This document shows, piece by piece, positions 5,743 through 13,349 of a stretch of 13,570 nucleotides of DNA. Below the pieces are notes generated by a model. It saw only the letters and a list, made by a program, of their open reading frames with translations, was not told the DNA's origin and ran no database searches. A program made the translations under genes and the position numbers. Within the stretch, counting starts at the first letter, position 1. Every line of letters starts with the position of its first letter. This stretch comes from Gordonibacter sp036659115 (lineage in GTDB: Bacteria; Actinomycetota; Coriobacteriia; Coriobacteriales; Eggerthellaceae): the NCBI RefSeq assembly GCF_036659115.1, contig NZ_JAVXDF010000067.1. One strand, written 5' to 3'.

Positions 5743-8292
5743 CTAGAACTTGATGAACCGCTCGTAACGCGCGGCGAGCAACTTCTCGACCGGTTCTTCA
5801 CAAAGCTCGCCAAGAGTGCCGACCACATACGCGCGCACCTGCTCAGCGGCAATCTCCGGGTTTTCGTGGGCCGGAGCAGGACCTTCCGGCAGCACCGCAT
5901 CGACAATACCCATATCGCATGCCTCGACAGCGCTCATCTTCATAACGGCAGCCGCCTCGGGCGCGCGCGTGCGGTCCTTCCAAAGAATCGACGCGAAGCC
6001 TTCGGGAGACAGCACCGAATACACCGCATGCTCCTGCATGGCCACCCGATCGGCCAGCGCCAACGCCAACGCGCCGCCGCTTCCCCCCTCGCCCAAGAGC
6101 ACGCTCACGACCGGCACGCGCAGGCCCGCCAGCGCGATAAGGTTGTCGGCAATGGCGTTGCCTTGACCGCGTTCTTCGGCTTCCATGCCGCAGAACGCGC
6201 CCTGGGTGTCCACAAGGCACACCACCGGGCGGCCGAACTTCTCGGCCTGGCGCATAAGGCGCAGGGACTTGCGGTACCCCTCGGGTTGCGGGCAGCCGAA
6301 GTTGCGGCGGATGCGCTCCTTCAGATCCGAGCCCTTCTCCTGCGCGATCACCGTCACCGCACGTCCGCCGATCCAACCCAGCCCGCACACCACGGCACCG
6401 TCGTCGCCGAACATACGGTCACCATGTAGCTCGATGAAACCGTCCACGAACGCATCGATATAGGCCAACGCCGTCGGACGGTGCGTGTTACGCGCCAACT
6501 GCACGCTGCGCCACGCTCGATTCGCGTCGCCGCCCGCAGCCGCCCCGTCCGCCAAGCCCGAGGATCCCTCAAGCGAGGCTCCTGCCTCAGCATCGAACCC
6601 ACCGCTTGCCAGCGCCCGCTCCAGGCGTTTGGGCGATACCGTGTGCGTCCGCGTGCGCTCCAATCGTCCGGCAAGGTCGGCAAGCGCCTTCCCCAAGCGG
6701 GGCCGGCGCGCAGCTATCTGCGTGAACAAAGGACCTTCCGGCTCCAGCATGCCGTACGTCACCGTGTTGTAGGTAGCGGTGCCATGCTCCAGGTTCTCGC
6801 ACACCGACGCATAGTCCACCAAAAGAGAGCTCTCCCCAGGATCGATGCCGTCGCGCGAGGCCGTCGATACCTGGATAGCCAGCAGATGCGCCAGCGTAGA
6901 CCTCAGTTCCTGGCGCTCGACAATAGCATCGATCAGGCCATGCTCAAGCGCGAACTCTGCCGTCTGGAAGCCCTCGGGTAACTCCTGTTTGATGGTGTCC
7001 TTGATAACGCGCTGCCCGGCGAACCCGATAAGCGCACGAGGCTCGGCTAAAATGACGTCGCCTTGCATGGCAAACGACGCGGTCACGCCGCCGGTCGTCG
7101 GGTCGGTGAGCACCGAGATGTACGGCAACCCCGCCTCTCCATGACGCGCAAGCGCGCACGAGACTTTGGCCATCTGCATGAGCGACACCAGGCCCTCCTG
7201 CATACGCGCGCCGCCCGAAGCCGTGAACACCACAACCGGCAACCGCTCGTCAGTGGCGCGCTCCACGAGACGCGCGACCTTCTCGCCCACGACCGAGCCC
7301 ATCGACCCCATGAAGAACTGCGACTCCATAATGCCGATAGCCACCTTGAGCCCCGCGATGCTACCAACGCCCGTGCGCACGGCCTCCTCGAGGCCCGTCT
7401 TGTCACGCTGCGCCGTAAGCTTTCCAGCGTACCCCGGAAAGCCGAGCGGGTCGGTCTCGGGTACGCAGCGGCTCCACTCCGCGAAGCTGTTCGCATCAAG
7501 CAGATCGTTGATACGCTCAGCCGACGACATGCGAAGGTACCCGCCGCAGGTCGGACACACGTAATGGCCCGATGCCAGACTGGCCTCGTCGAACGAAAGC
7601 CCACACTGCGGGCAGGTGCGCCAAGTGCCTTCCTCGATAGCCGGTTTGTCCGTCGTGCACAGCACCCATCCCAAAAGGGGCGCTTCGGGCGACAGCGGGC
7701 GGAACACGCGCATGCCGCGTGCGGCCGCGCGGGCGAGGAAGCTGTCGACTTCGGCCAAGGGAAGCGCCTCGTCACAGAGCAGCACGATCGACGCCCCACA
7801 GGTCTCAGCCGCCGTCAGAACGGCATGGCTGTTGCAGAACAGCGCATCGGTGTACTTATCGCCCAAGCTCACCGTACTCTGCGCTGCCTTCAAATGCACG
7901 TCGAAACGATGGTCTTGCGTATAAGCGGCACACACGGAAAACCCGGCCTCGGCAACGGACTGCATCATGCGGCGGGCCGTTTTCGAGCGCGCCATCACCA
8001 ATGCGACCGGTTTCGAGGCGCACCTCGCTCCTTCGTCCGCCAAGGGCGCAACCAAGGTCCCGCGCGCCGTCCGCACGTCACCCGTTGTCGCTGCCGTGTA
8101 TTCGGACCCGTCGGCCGCATCGAGCGCGTTGGGAGCCGCCGACGCCGTCGCCGACTCCTCGAACATGCGCGAAAGACGGTAGGCGACGTCCGCCGACTCC
8201 ATCGCAGGCTCGGCTTTGCCGGATTTGCCCTGCGAGGGAACCATCGCGCCGTCGAACGAGAGGGTAACGTAATTCTGTTTACGCTGCTTCAT
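5743..8292 (-). CDS. accDA: Fused acetyl-CoA carboxylase carboxyltransferase (AccD-AccA) with N-terminal extension
   Basis: This is an 849-residue fusion of both carboxyltransferase subunits, which move the carboxyl group from carboxybiotin to acetyl-CoA to give malonyl-CoA. The beta (AccD) part has a four-Cys zinc ribbon (CPQC 227-230, CPTC 246-249) and a crotonase-like core to about 500, including FTASGGARMQEG. The alpha (AccA) part spans about 540-849, with DTQGAF...AEERGQGNAIADN (695-717) and GEGGSGGALAL (734-744). A Gly/Ala-rich linker (about 562-592) joins them. AccD plus AccA are usually about 620 residues; the excess is an N-terminal region of roughly 220 residues. Within it, 93-213 resembles the biotin carboxylase N-terminal domain but lacks its NRGE and GYGFLSE motifs. 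The ATG start overlaps the fabZ stop as ATGA and has GAGGA about 7 nt upstream. It is the last gene of the operon; accB and accC are absent. Confidence 0.92.
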   Translation of the reverse strand: MKQRKQNYVTLSFDGAMVPSQGKSGKAEPAMESADVAYRLSRMFEESATASAAPNALDAADGSEYTAATTGDVRTARGTLVAPLADEGARCASKPVALVMARSKTARRMMQSVAEAGFSVCAAYTQDHRFDVHLKAAQSTVSLGDKYTDALFCNSHAVLTAAETCGASIVLLCDEALPLAEVDSFLARAAARGMRVFRPLSPEAPLLGWVLCTTDKPAIEEGTWRTCPQCGLSFDEASLASGHYVCPTCGGYLRMSSAERINDLLDANSFAEWSRCVPETDPLGFPGYAGKLTAQRDKTGLEEAVRTGVGSIAGLKVAIGIMESQFFMGSMGSVVGEKVARLVERATDERLPVVVFTASGGARMQEGLVSLMQMAKVSCALARHGEAGLPYISVLTDPTTGGVTASFAMQGDVILAEPRALIGFAGQRVIKDTIKQELPEGFQTAEFALEHGLIDAIVERQELRSTLAHLLAIQVSTASRDGIDPGESSLLVDYASVCENLEHGTATYNTVTYGMLEPEGPLFTQIAARRPRLGKALADLAGRLERTRTHTVSPKRLERALASGGFDAEAGASLEGSSGLADGAAAGGDANRAWRSVQLARNTHRPTALAYIDAFVDGFIELHGDRMFGDDGAVVCGLGWIGGRAVTVIAQEKGSDLKERIRRNFGCPQPEGYRKSLRLMRQAEKFGRPVVCLVDTQGAFCGMEAEERGQGNAIADNLIALAGLRVPVVSVLLGEGGSGGALALALADRVAMQEHAVYSVLSPEGFASILWKDRTRAPEAAAVMKMSAVEACDMGIVDAVLPEGPAPAHENPEIAAEQVRAYVVGTLGELCEEPVEKLLAARYERFIKF

Positions 8293-8753
8293 CTGGGTTT
8301 CCTCGACCCTTCTGCCTGCGCCAGCACATACTTCTGCGTTGCTGTCGTGCACACCTGGCCTTCCACGCTGGCCTCGACCTCAGCCACGCAAAGGCGGGAT
8401 GACGACTTCACGATACGCGCCTTCAACGTCACCGTTTCGCCGGGTGCCACCTGACGGCGGAACTTAGCGCCGTCGATGCCGGTCAAAAAACCGATCGACC
8501 CCTCCGCACCGCGTTCCACCAAAATGCAGAACGACGCCACCTGAGCCAACGCCTCCATAAGGATGACGCCCGGCAGCACCGGATGCCCGGGGAAATGGCC
8601 TGCGAACAACGGCAGGTCGTTCGCAACGTCCAGCTCGGCCTCAACGTTCACGCCCGGCTCGCACGCGATCACACGGCTCACCCACACGAACGGATCGCGA
8701 TGCGGCAACACCGCCTCGACAACCTCTTTCCCACAAGGATACGCGATTTCCAT
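8289..8753 (-). CDS. fabZ: 3-hydroxyacyl-ACP dehydratase FabZ
   Basis: This is a 154-residue hotdog-fold dehydratase that removes water from 3-hydroxyacyl-ACP to give trans-2-enoyl-ACP, the third step of each elongation round. The family signatures are LPHRDPF (16-22) and AGHFPGHPVLPG (51-62), with catalytic His53 and Glu67 in MEALAQV. Length is normal for FabZ. One difference from the usual LLVDRV segment is WVSRV, where the common Asp is Ser. The ATG at 8751-8753 is chosen because AAGGA lies about 6 nt upstream and the FabZ fold starts there; an upstream in-frame extension would run into fabF. It follows fabF by 38 nt and overlaps accDA by 4 nt. Context cannot show whether it also acts in unsaturated fatty acid synthesis. 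Confidence 0.93.
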   Translation of the reverse strand: MEIAYPCGKEVVEAVLPHRDPFVWVSRVIACEPGVNVEAELDVANDLPLFAGHFPGHPVLPGVILMEALAQVASFCILVERGAEGSIGFLTGIDGAKFRRQVAPGETVTLKARIVKSSSRLCVAEVEASVEGQVCTTATQKYVLAQAEGSRKPR

Positions 8754-8791
8754 GTCGCTTCCTTTCTCTTCTTTCTTGTTTCGCAGCTCGG

Positions 8792-10081
8792 CTACGCCCG
8801 GTAAGGCGAAAGAGCCAAAGACGCATTGTGTCCGCCGAACCCAAGCGAGTTCGACAAGGCGACCTTCTGCGGATAGTTCATTTTCGCCTCCACCACCACG
8901 TTCACCGGGCATTCCGGATCAGCCTCGGCAAAACCGGCGGTCGGCGGCACGCAGTCGCCCGCAACGGAAAGCGCCGTGACGATCGCCTCGATAGCGCCCG
9001 CAGCGCCCAAGGTATGGCCCGTCGCGCCTTTCACCGAGGTCACCGGAACACTGCGCCCCCGATCGTCGCCGCAAAGGGCAAGCAACGCGTGGGACTCGGT
9101 AGCGTCGTTGGCGGGCGTGCCCGTGCCGTGCGCGTTTAGATGGCCCAGATCCTCAGGCGCGAAACCGCCTTCGGCAAGCGCCTGGCGCATAGCCCGCGTG
9201 ACTCCCTCGCCGCTCGGCTCGGGTGCGGTCATATGGTAGGCATCTCCCGTGGAGCCGAAACCCGTGATCTCGGCCAGCACGTTGGCACCGCGGGCAAGAG
9301 CATGCTCCAACGACTCGACGACCACCGCACCCGCACCCTCGCCAGCCACGAAGCCGGCGCGCCGCACATCGAAGGGAAGCGAGGCCTGCGAGGGGTCTTC
9401 CGCCTTCGTCAGCGCGCTCAGGTTGGTGAAACCTGCAATGCAAATGGGCGACACCGACTCTTCGGTACCGCCGGCCAATGCCGCATCAATGTAGCCGTGG
9501 CGAATATCGCGCACCGCCGCACCAATGCAGTGGGCGCCTGTAGCGCACGCCGTAACCACGTTGAGGCACTCGCCTTTCAGGCCATAGCGGATCGAAAGGT
9601 TGCCAGCCGCGATATTGCCGATCATCGTAGGGATGAACAGCGGACTCACGCGTTTGGGACCCTTCTCCAAAAGAGTGGTGAAACCGCTCTGGAGCTCGTC
9701 GATGCCGCCGATGCCACTGCCGAACACGCAGGCGATGCGCGTCGCGTCCTCGGCTTCCCTATCAAGCCCCGCTTGTGCCATAGCCTCGTCAGACGCCACG
9801 ATGGCGTACTGCACGAAACGCTCGAAGCGACGCGCCTCCTTCTTGGTCAGGCCGTGCTCGGTGGCATCAAAGTCGCGGATCTCGGCGGCGATATGAACGT
9901 CGTAGCCTTCGGTGTCGAATTTCGTGATGGGACCGATACACGAGCGTCGCGCCATAAGCGTGCTCCACAGCGCCCGAACACCCACCCCCGCCGGCGTAAT
10001 GGCGCCCATACCCGTGATGACCACGCGATGCGTGCCGTCCGGGCGACGCGTTGCCTGACTGCTGCTGGTGTTCTCGCTCAT
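8792..10081 (-). CDS. fabF: 3-oxoacyl-ACP synthase II (FabF)
   Basis: This is a 429-residue beta-ketoacyl-ACP synthase that condenses malonyl-ACP with a growing acyl-ACP. The Cys-His-His catalytic set is present: Cys179 in VVTACATGAH, His318 in NAHGTGTPAND, and His356 in KGATGH, with Lys351 beside it. The C-terminal gating loop NSLGFGGHNA is intact. Length is near the family norm (about 410), the extra residues being a short polar N-terminal tail of about 17. The ATG overlaps the fabG stop as ATGA, implying translational coupling. No FabH-type initiating synthase lies in the window, so chain initiation must be encoded elsewhere or done differently. Confidence 0.96.
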   Translation of the reverse strand: MSENTSSSQATRRPDGTHRVVITGMGAITPAGVGVRALWSTLMARRSCIGPITKFDTEGYDVHIAAEIRDFDATEHGLTKKEARRFERFVQYAIVASDEAMAQAGLDREAEDATRIACVFGSGIGGIDELQSGFTTLLEKGPKRVSPLFIPTMIGNIAAGNLSIRYGLKGECLNVVTACATGAHCIGAAVRDIRHGYIDAALAGGTEESVSPICIAGFTNLSALTKAEDPSQASLPFDVRRAGFVAGEGAGAVVVESLEHALARGANVLAEITGFGSTGDAYHMTAPEPSGEGVTRAMRQALAEGGFAPEDLGHLNAHGTGTPANDATESHALLALCGDDRGRSVPVTSVKGATGHTLGAAGAIEAIVTALSVAGDCVPPTAGFAEADPECPVNVVVEAKMNYPQKVALSNSLGFGGHNASLALSPYRA

Positions 10082-10842
10082 AGCGACATACCTCCGTCGA
10101 CGCAGATGACCTGTCCGGTAATATAACCTGCCTCTTCGCTTGCCAGGAAACGCACAAGCGCGGCAACATCCTCGGCCTCGCCGAGGCGCTTCATGGCGAT
10201 GCGCTCAGTTATGGCCTGCTGCTGCTTTTCCGAGAGCGCATCGGTCATGTCCGTGGCGATGAAGCCGGGAGCAACGGCGTTCGCCGTGACGTTGCGCCCC
10301 GCCAACTCGCGCGAGATCGCCTTCGTCAGCCCGATCACGCCGGCCTTCGATGCGGCGTAGTTCGCCTGCCCCGCATTGCCTGAAACGCCTACGACGCTGC
10401 TCATGTTCACGATGCGACCATAGCGCTGCTTGCACATGCGCTGCGCCGCTGCTTTGCAGCAGTTGAACGTGCCTTTGAGGTTCACGTCGATCACGGCGTC
10501 GAAATCCTCTTCCTTCATGCGGGCCAGCAGACCGTCGCGCGTGATGCCCGCATTGTTCACCAGCACGTCCACGCGCCCGAAGGCCCGATAGGCTGCCTCT
10601 ACCAGCGCATGGGCCTCGTCCGACTCCGCCACGTTGGCGGCTATCGCGAGGGCGCGCACGCCGCACTCGTCCTCGATCTGGCTCGCGAGCTCTTGGGCTG
10701 CAGGCAGGCTGCGCTCGCTCGAGCAGTTCACGCACACGTCGAAGCCCGCACGCGCCAGATCGAGAGCCACGGCACGGCCGATGCCGCGGTTCGAGCCGGT
10801 AACGACGGCTGCGCGGCGCGGCTGTTCGGTATCGTTGGTCAT
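10078..10842 (-). CDS. fabG: 3-oxoacyl-ACP reductase FabG
   Basis: This is a 254-residue short-chain dehydrogenase that reduces 3-oxoacyl-ACP to 3-hydroxyacyl-ACP with NADPH. The Rossmann glycine motif is TGSNRGIG (15-22), NNAG is at 96-99, and the catalytic set is Asn121, Ser149, Tyr162 and Lys166 (YAASK). The C-terminus TGQVICVDGGMSL is typical of FabG. The ATG at 10840-10842 is chosen because AGGAG lies 9 nt upstream and the fold begins just after it. A GTG at 10939-10941 would add 33 residues that look unrelated to the family and would overlap the end of fabD. With the chosen start, an 89-nt gap separates it from fabD, the loosest spacing among the genes after fabK. It overlaps fabF by 4 nt. 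Confidence 0.95.
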   Translation of the reverse strand: MTNDTEQPRRAAVVTGSNRGIGRAVALDLARAGFDVCVNCSSERSLPAAQELASQIEDECGVRALAIAANVAESDEAHALVEAAYRAFGRVDVLVNNAGITRDGLLARMKEEDFDAVIDVNLKGTFNCCKAAAQRMCKQRYGRIVNMSSVVGVSGNAGQANYAASKAGVIGLTKAISRELAGRNVTANAVAPGFIATDMTDALSEKQQQAITERIAMKRLGEAEDVAALVRFLASEEAGYITGQVICVDGGMSL

Positions 10843-10931
10843 AGGTTCAAACTCCTGTTCGATGTTCGGGTCGAGGGGTCGAGTGAGGATAAGGCTGGAA
10901 GTCGGCTCGACGTCCGCACCGGTCGCCTCGG

Positions 10932-11915
10932 TCAGTCGCACGCTGCAGTACCCCGAGCAGCAACGAGGGCCTCGAAGCTCGCGCGGTCTTGGACGCAGGC
11001 CCTCTCGGCAGTCTTGTCGATGCGGCGCACCAGATTCGCCAGCACACCGCCGAAGCCCACTTCGACGAACAGGTCCGCACCCGCTGCGCCGAGCGCTGCG
11101 ACGCTCTGCTCGAAGAGCACCGGACTGGTCAGATGGCGCACCAGATGCTCGCGCGCCTCGTCAGCGGAAAGCGGAGCCGCATCCACGTTGCAGATCAACG
11201 GTATACGCGGCTCGCAAAACGAGACGCCCTCCAGATAGCTCGCCAACGCAGCGGCCGCCTCGGCCATGAGCGGGCTGTGGAATGCACCCGATGTGGACAG
11301 GCGCGAGCAGCGCCTGCCACCTGCCGTCCAGGCCTCCTCAGCTCGCGCCACCGCGCTCGCCTCTCCGGCGATGACGATCTGTCCCGGACAGTTGTAGTTG
11401 GCAGGCACCAGCACCTCGCCCTGCGCACACTCGTCGCAAAGCGCCCGCACGCTGCCTTCATCGGCCTTCAGCAAGGCGCTCATGGCGCCGGGATGCGCTG
11501 CGGCGGCCTTAGCCATGAGCTCGGAGCGCACCTTCACCAGCGAGAACACCTCCTCGTCGGACAGCATGCCCGCAAGGGATAGCGCGCTTGTCTGGCCGAG
11601 CGAGAACCCCAGCACAGCAGCCGGACGAACACCGCGCGCCATAAGCGCACGAGCGATGCCCACCGACAGCACACAGAGCGCCGGCTGGGCAAAGCGCGTG
11701 TCGTTCAGTTTCTCGGGTTCGGCATTCTGCACCAGATCTGCCATATCGAACCCGAACACTTCGGACGCGCAGGAGAAAGCAGCCGCCACCTCCGGCATAT
11801 CCAGCAGGTCGGCGCCCATGCCGGGCTTCTGCGATCCTTGCCCCGAGAACAGGAATACCGGCTCTCCCGGCGCAAGGGGGGCAAGGGGGGCAAGGGGGGC
11901 AATGCCACCAGTCAT
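10932..11915 (-). CDS. fabD: Malonyl-CoA:ACP transacylase FabD
   Basis: This is a 327-residue acyltransferase that moves malonyl from CoA to the carrier protein. FSGQGSQKPGMG (23-34) is the N-terminal signature. The nucleophile is Ser105 in GFSLGQ, the partner is His213 in GAFHS, and Arg130 in KVRSEL should bind the malonyl carboxylate. The nucleophile motif is usually GHSLGE or, in streptococci, GLSLGE, so Phe and Gln here are variants. The ATG at 11913-11915 lies 10 nt after the fabK stop. Upstream in-frame sequence lies inside fabK and is Arg-rich, so it was not included. Residues 6-16 are a Pro-Leu-Ala repeat encoded by a G-rich 9-bp tandem repeat. Confidence 0.93.
   Translation of the reverse strand: MTGGIAPLAPLAPLAPGEPVFLFSGQGSQKPGMGADLLDMPEVAAAFSCASEVFGFDMADLVQNAEPEKLNDTRFAQPALCVLSVGIARALMARGVRPAAVLGFSLGQTSALSLAGMLSDEEVFSLVKVRSELMAKAAAAHPGAMSALLKADEGSVRALCDECAQGEVLVPANYNCPGQIVIAGEASAVARAEEAWTAGGRRCSRLSTSGAFHSPLMAEAAAALASYLEGVSFCEPRIPLICNVDAAPLSADEAREHLVRHLTSPVLFEQSVAALGAAGADLFVEVGFGGVLANLVRRIDKTAERACVQDRASFEALVAARGTAACD
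11872..11902. repeat. 9-bp G-rich tandem repeat in the 5' end of fabD
   Basis: Three identical GCAAGGGGG units (11872-11880, 11881-11889, 11890-11898) are followed by a partial GCAA. This creates three runs of six G on the plus strand, which is the fabD template strand. The unit encodes Pro-Leu-Ala repeats just after the start codon. Gain or loss of a unit keeps the frame, while slippage inside a G6 run would shift it and disable FabD. Confidence 0.9.
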
Positions 11916-11925
11916 AAGGCGGCCC

Positions 11926-12915
11926 CTACTGCGCCGACGACGCGCCACGCGCGCGCTCGCGACGAGCATTGGCCGCAGCAAGTGCGCCGAGGTCGAGCGC
12001 GCCGAGCGCCTGGGCCTCAGCCATAAGCTCGGCCACCACCTGGGCTGCGGCCTTGCGCTCATGCACGAGCGCAGCCGACTGTCCGGCCATCATGGTGCCG
12101 TTGTCCACGTCGCCGTCGATGGCGCGTACCAGCGAGCCTACGTACAGGGCCTCCAGCTCGTCGCCGTTCGCTGCAAGATCGTCCTCTAGCTTGCGGGCTT
12201 TACGCGAGAAGGCGTTTTTCAGACAGCGCACCGGATGCCCACTGCCGCGTCCGGTGACGATGGTGTCGGAATCCTTTGCCTTGATAACCTTGTCCTTGTA
12301 CGCATCGGCGATAGTGCACTCGTCCACGGTAAGGAACCGGGTGCCTATCTGCACGCCCTCGGCCCCTAAGGCGAACGCAGCCGCGATACCGCGCCCGTTG
12401 GCAATGCCACCGGCTGCGATCACGGGAATGGACACGGCGTCGCACACGGCAGGGATCAGCGCCATCGTCGCAAGCTCGCCGATATGCCCGCCCGCCTCGG
12501 TGCCTTCCGCTACCACCGCATCAGCGCCCAAGCGCTCCATACGGGCGGCAAGCGCGCTTGAGGCAACCACCGGCACCACCTTGATGCCCGCGTCTTTCCA
12601 CAGCTGCATATAGTTGGCAGGGCTGCCGGCACCGGTGGTTATCACATCCACCCGCAGTTCCGCCAACAACTCGGCCACGGCACCCGCGTTCGGGTCCATG
12701 AGCATGACGTTCGCACCGATAGGCTTGGAAGTGATCGAGCGGGCCATGCCCACCTGTTCCTCGATCCACGCCAGCGGCGCACCGCCGCACGCGATGATGC
12801 CCAAGCCTCCGGCCTCGCTTACCGCGCCTGCCAAGCTGGCGTTCGCAATACGCGCCATAGCGCCTTGGACGATAGGCACCTCGATACCGAGAAGCTCCGT
12901 GACCCGCGTGTTCAT
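11926..12915 (-). CDS. fabK: Enoyl-ACP reductase II FabK (FMN-dependent)
   Basis: This is a 329-residue TIM-barrel flavoprotein that reduces trans-2-enoyl-ACP to acyl-ACP, the last step of each round. It is unrelated to FabI. Recognisable segments are TRVTELLGI at the N-terminus, AGGLGIIACGGAP (35-47), TTGAGSPANYM (93-103), AEGTEAGGHIG (136-146) with the key His144, and IAAGGIANGRGIAAAFALGAEGVQIGTRF. It resembles Streptococcus pneumoniae FabK over its length. The start at 12913-12915 matches where that protein begins; an ATG two codons earlier (12919-12921) is possible, and the ribosome site AAGAGG lies about 4 nt from the first and 10 nt from the second. The C-terminal 15 residues are Ala/Arg-rich. 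A FabK-based pathway usually means low triclosan sensitivity, but other enoyl reductases may exist elsewhere. Confidence 0.94.
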   Translation of the reverse strand: MNTRVTELLGIEVPIVQGAMARIANASLAGAVSEAGGLGIIACGGAPLAWIEEQVGMARSITSKPIGANVMLMDPNAGAVAELLAELRVDVITTGAGSPANYMQLWKDAGIKVVPVVASSALAARMERLGADAVVAEGTEAGGHIGELATMALIPAVCDAVSIPVIAAGGIANGRGIAAAFALGAEGVQIGTRFLTVDECTIADAYKDKVIKAKDSDTIVTGRGSGHPVRCLKNAFSRKARKLEDDLAANGDELEALYVGSLVRAIDGDVDNGTMMAGQSAALVHERKAAAQVVAELMAEAQALGALDLGALAAANARRERARGASSAQ

Positions 12916-12939
12916 GCCCATACTTCCTCTTTCTTGCCC

Positions 12940-13062
12940 TTGGCACCCTTGCCAACTCAGACGCACCTAGCCTACGCCGTGCGCGCCGACGACGAACAGC
13001 AGGGCGCTGCCCTCGAGGAGCGACCGCCCTGCCGATACGACGGGCTCCTCCAGGAGCCCGTC
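12940..13062 (-). promoter_or_regulatory. Three hairpins in the acpP-fabK gap
   Basis: The 154-nt gap between acpP and fabK holds three perfect inverted repeats. Arms 13039-13049 and 13052-13062 (GACGGGCTCCT) form an 11-bp stem directly after the acpP stop. Arms 12999-13006 and 13025-13032 (GCAGGGCG) form an 8-bp stem. Arms 12940-12945 and 12950-12955 (TTGGCA) form a 6-bp stem about 15 nt before the fabK ribosome site. None is followed by a T-run, so they are not classic terminators. They may protect the acpP message end or reduce read-through, so that acpP is made in excess over the enzymes. The structures are seen; the role is inferred. Confidence 0.6.
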
Positions 13063-13069
13063 TGCATGC

Positions 13070-13291
13070 TTATTTCAGCGAATCAATGTGCGCGACCAGC
13101 TGCCCGATGGTCGCGACGCCCTCGGGCTCGCCGAACTCGATGTCGCACTTCTCCTCCAGGTCACAGATCAGCTCGACCATATCCAGCGAGTCGACGCCCA
13201 GCGACTCCAGCGTCGCGTCCTCGGTGACCTTGTCGCCTTCCAGGTCCAGGTTTTCAACCAGCACGTCTTTCACGATATCGATGGTAGCCAT
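13070..13291 (-). CDS. acpP: Acyl carrier protein AcpP
   Basis: This is a 73-residue acidic helical protein that carries the growing acyl chain on a phosphopantetheine arm. The arm attaches at Ser35 in GVDSLDMVELI, the standard DSL motif. Length and acidity are typical. The ATG at 13289-13291 is chosen because AGGAGG lies 7 nt upstream and the ACP fold starts with ATIDIVKDVL; a longer in-frame start at 13363 would add a basic tail unlike any ACP. It is the first fab gene in the window on this strand and is followed by a hairpin-rich gap before fabK. Its promoter region holds the FabT-like palindrome. Confidence 0.96.
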   Translation of the reverse strand: MATIDIVKDVLVENLDLEGDKVTEDATLESLGVDSLDMVELICDLEEKCDIEFGEPEGVATIGQLVAHIDSLK

Positions 13292-13349
13292 AGCGCTTCC
13301 TCCTTGCTCGGACCGCCGTGGCGGCCTTCTTGTTTTCTGCGTCCAAAAT

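Noticed and set aside
7063..8454. 463-codon plus-strand open frame opposite accDA and fabZ
   Set aside because: It runs antisense across two well-supported genes, is His/Arg-rich with no known motif, and fits the GC-rich shadow pattern.
9140..10126. 328-codon plus-strand open frame opposite fabF
   Set aside because: It is antisense to intact FabF with all catalytic residues present; no domain is seen in the antisense product.
10843..10941. Extended FabG start at a GTG overlapping the end of fabD
   Set aside because: The added 33 residues do not resemble the FabG N-terminus, and the internal ATG has a good ribosome site.
13039..13062. 11-bp hairpin after acpP as an intrinsic terminator
   Set aside because: No T-run follows on the minus strand, and full termination would cut off the rest of the operon. 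It was kept as a possible stability or partial read-through element.
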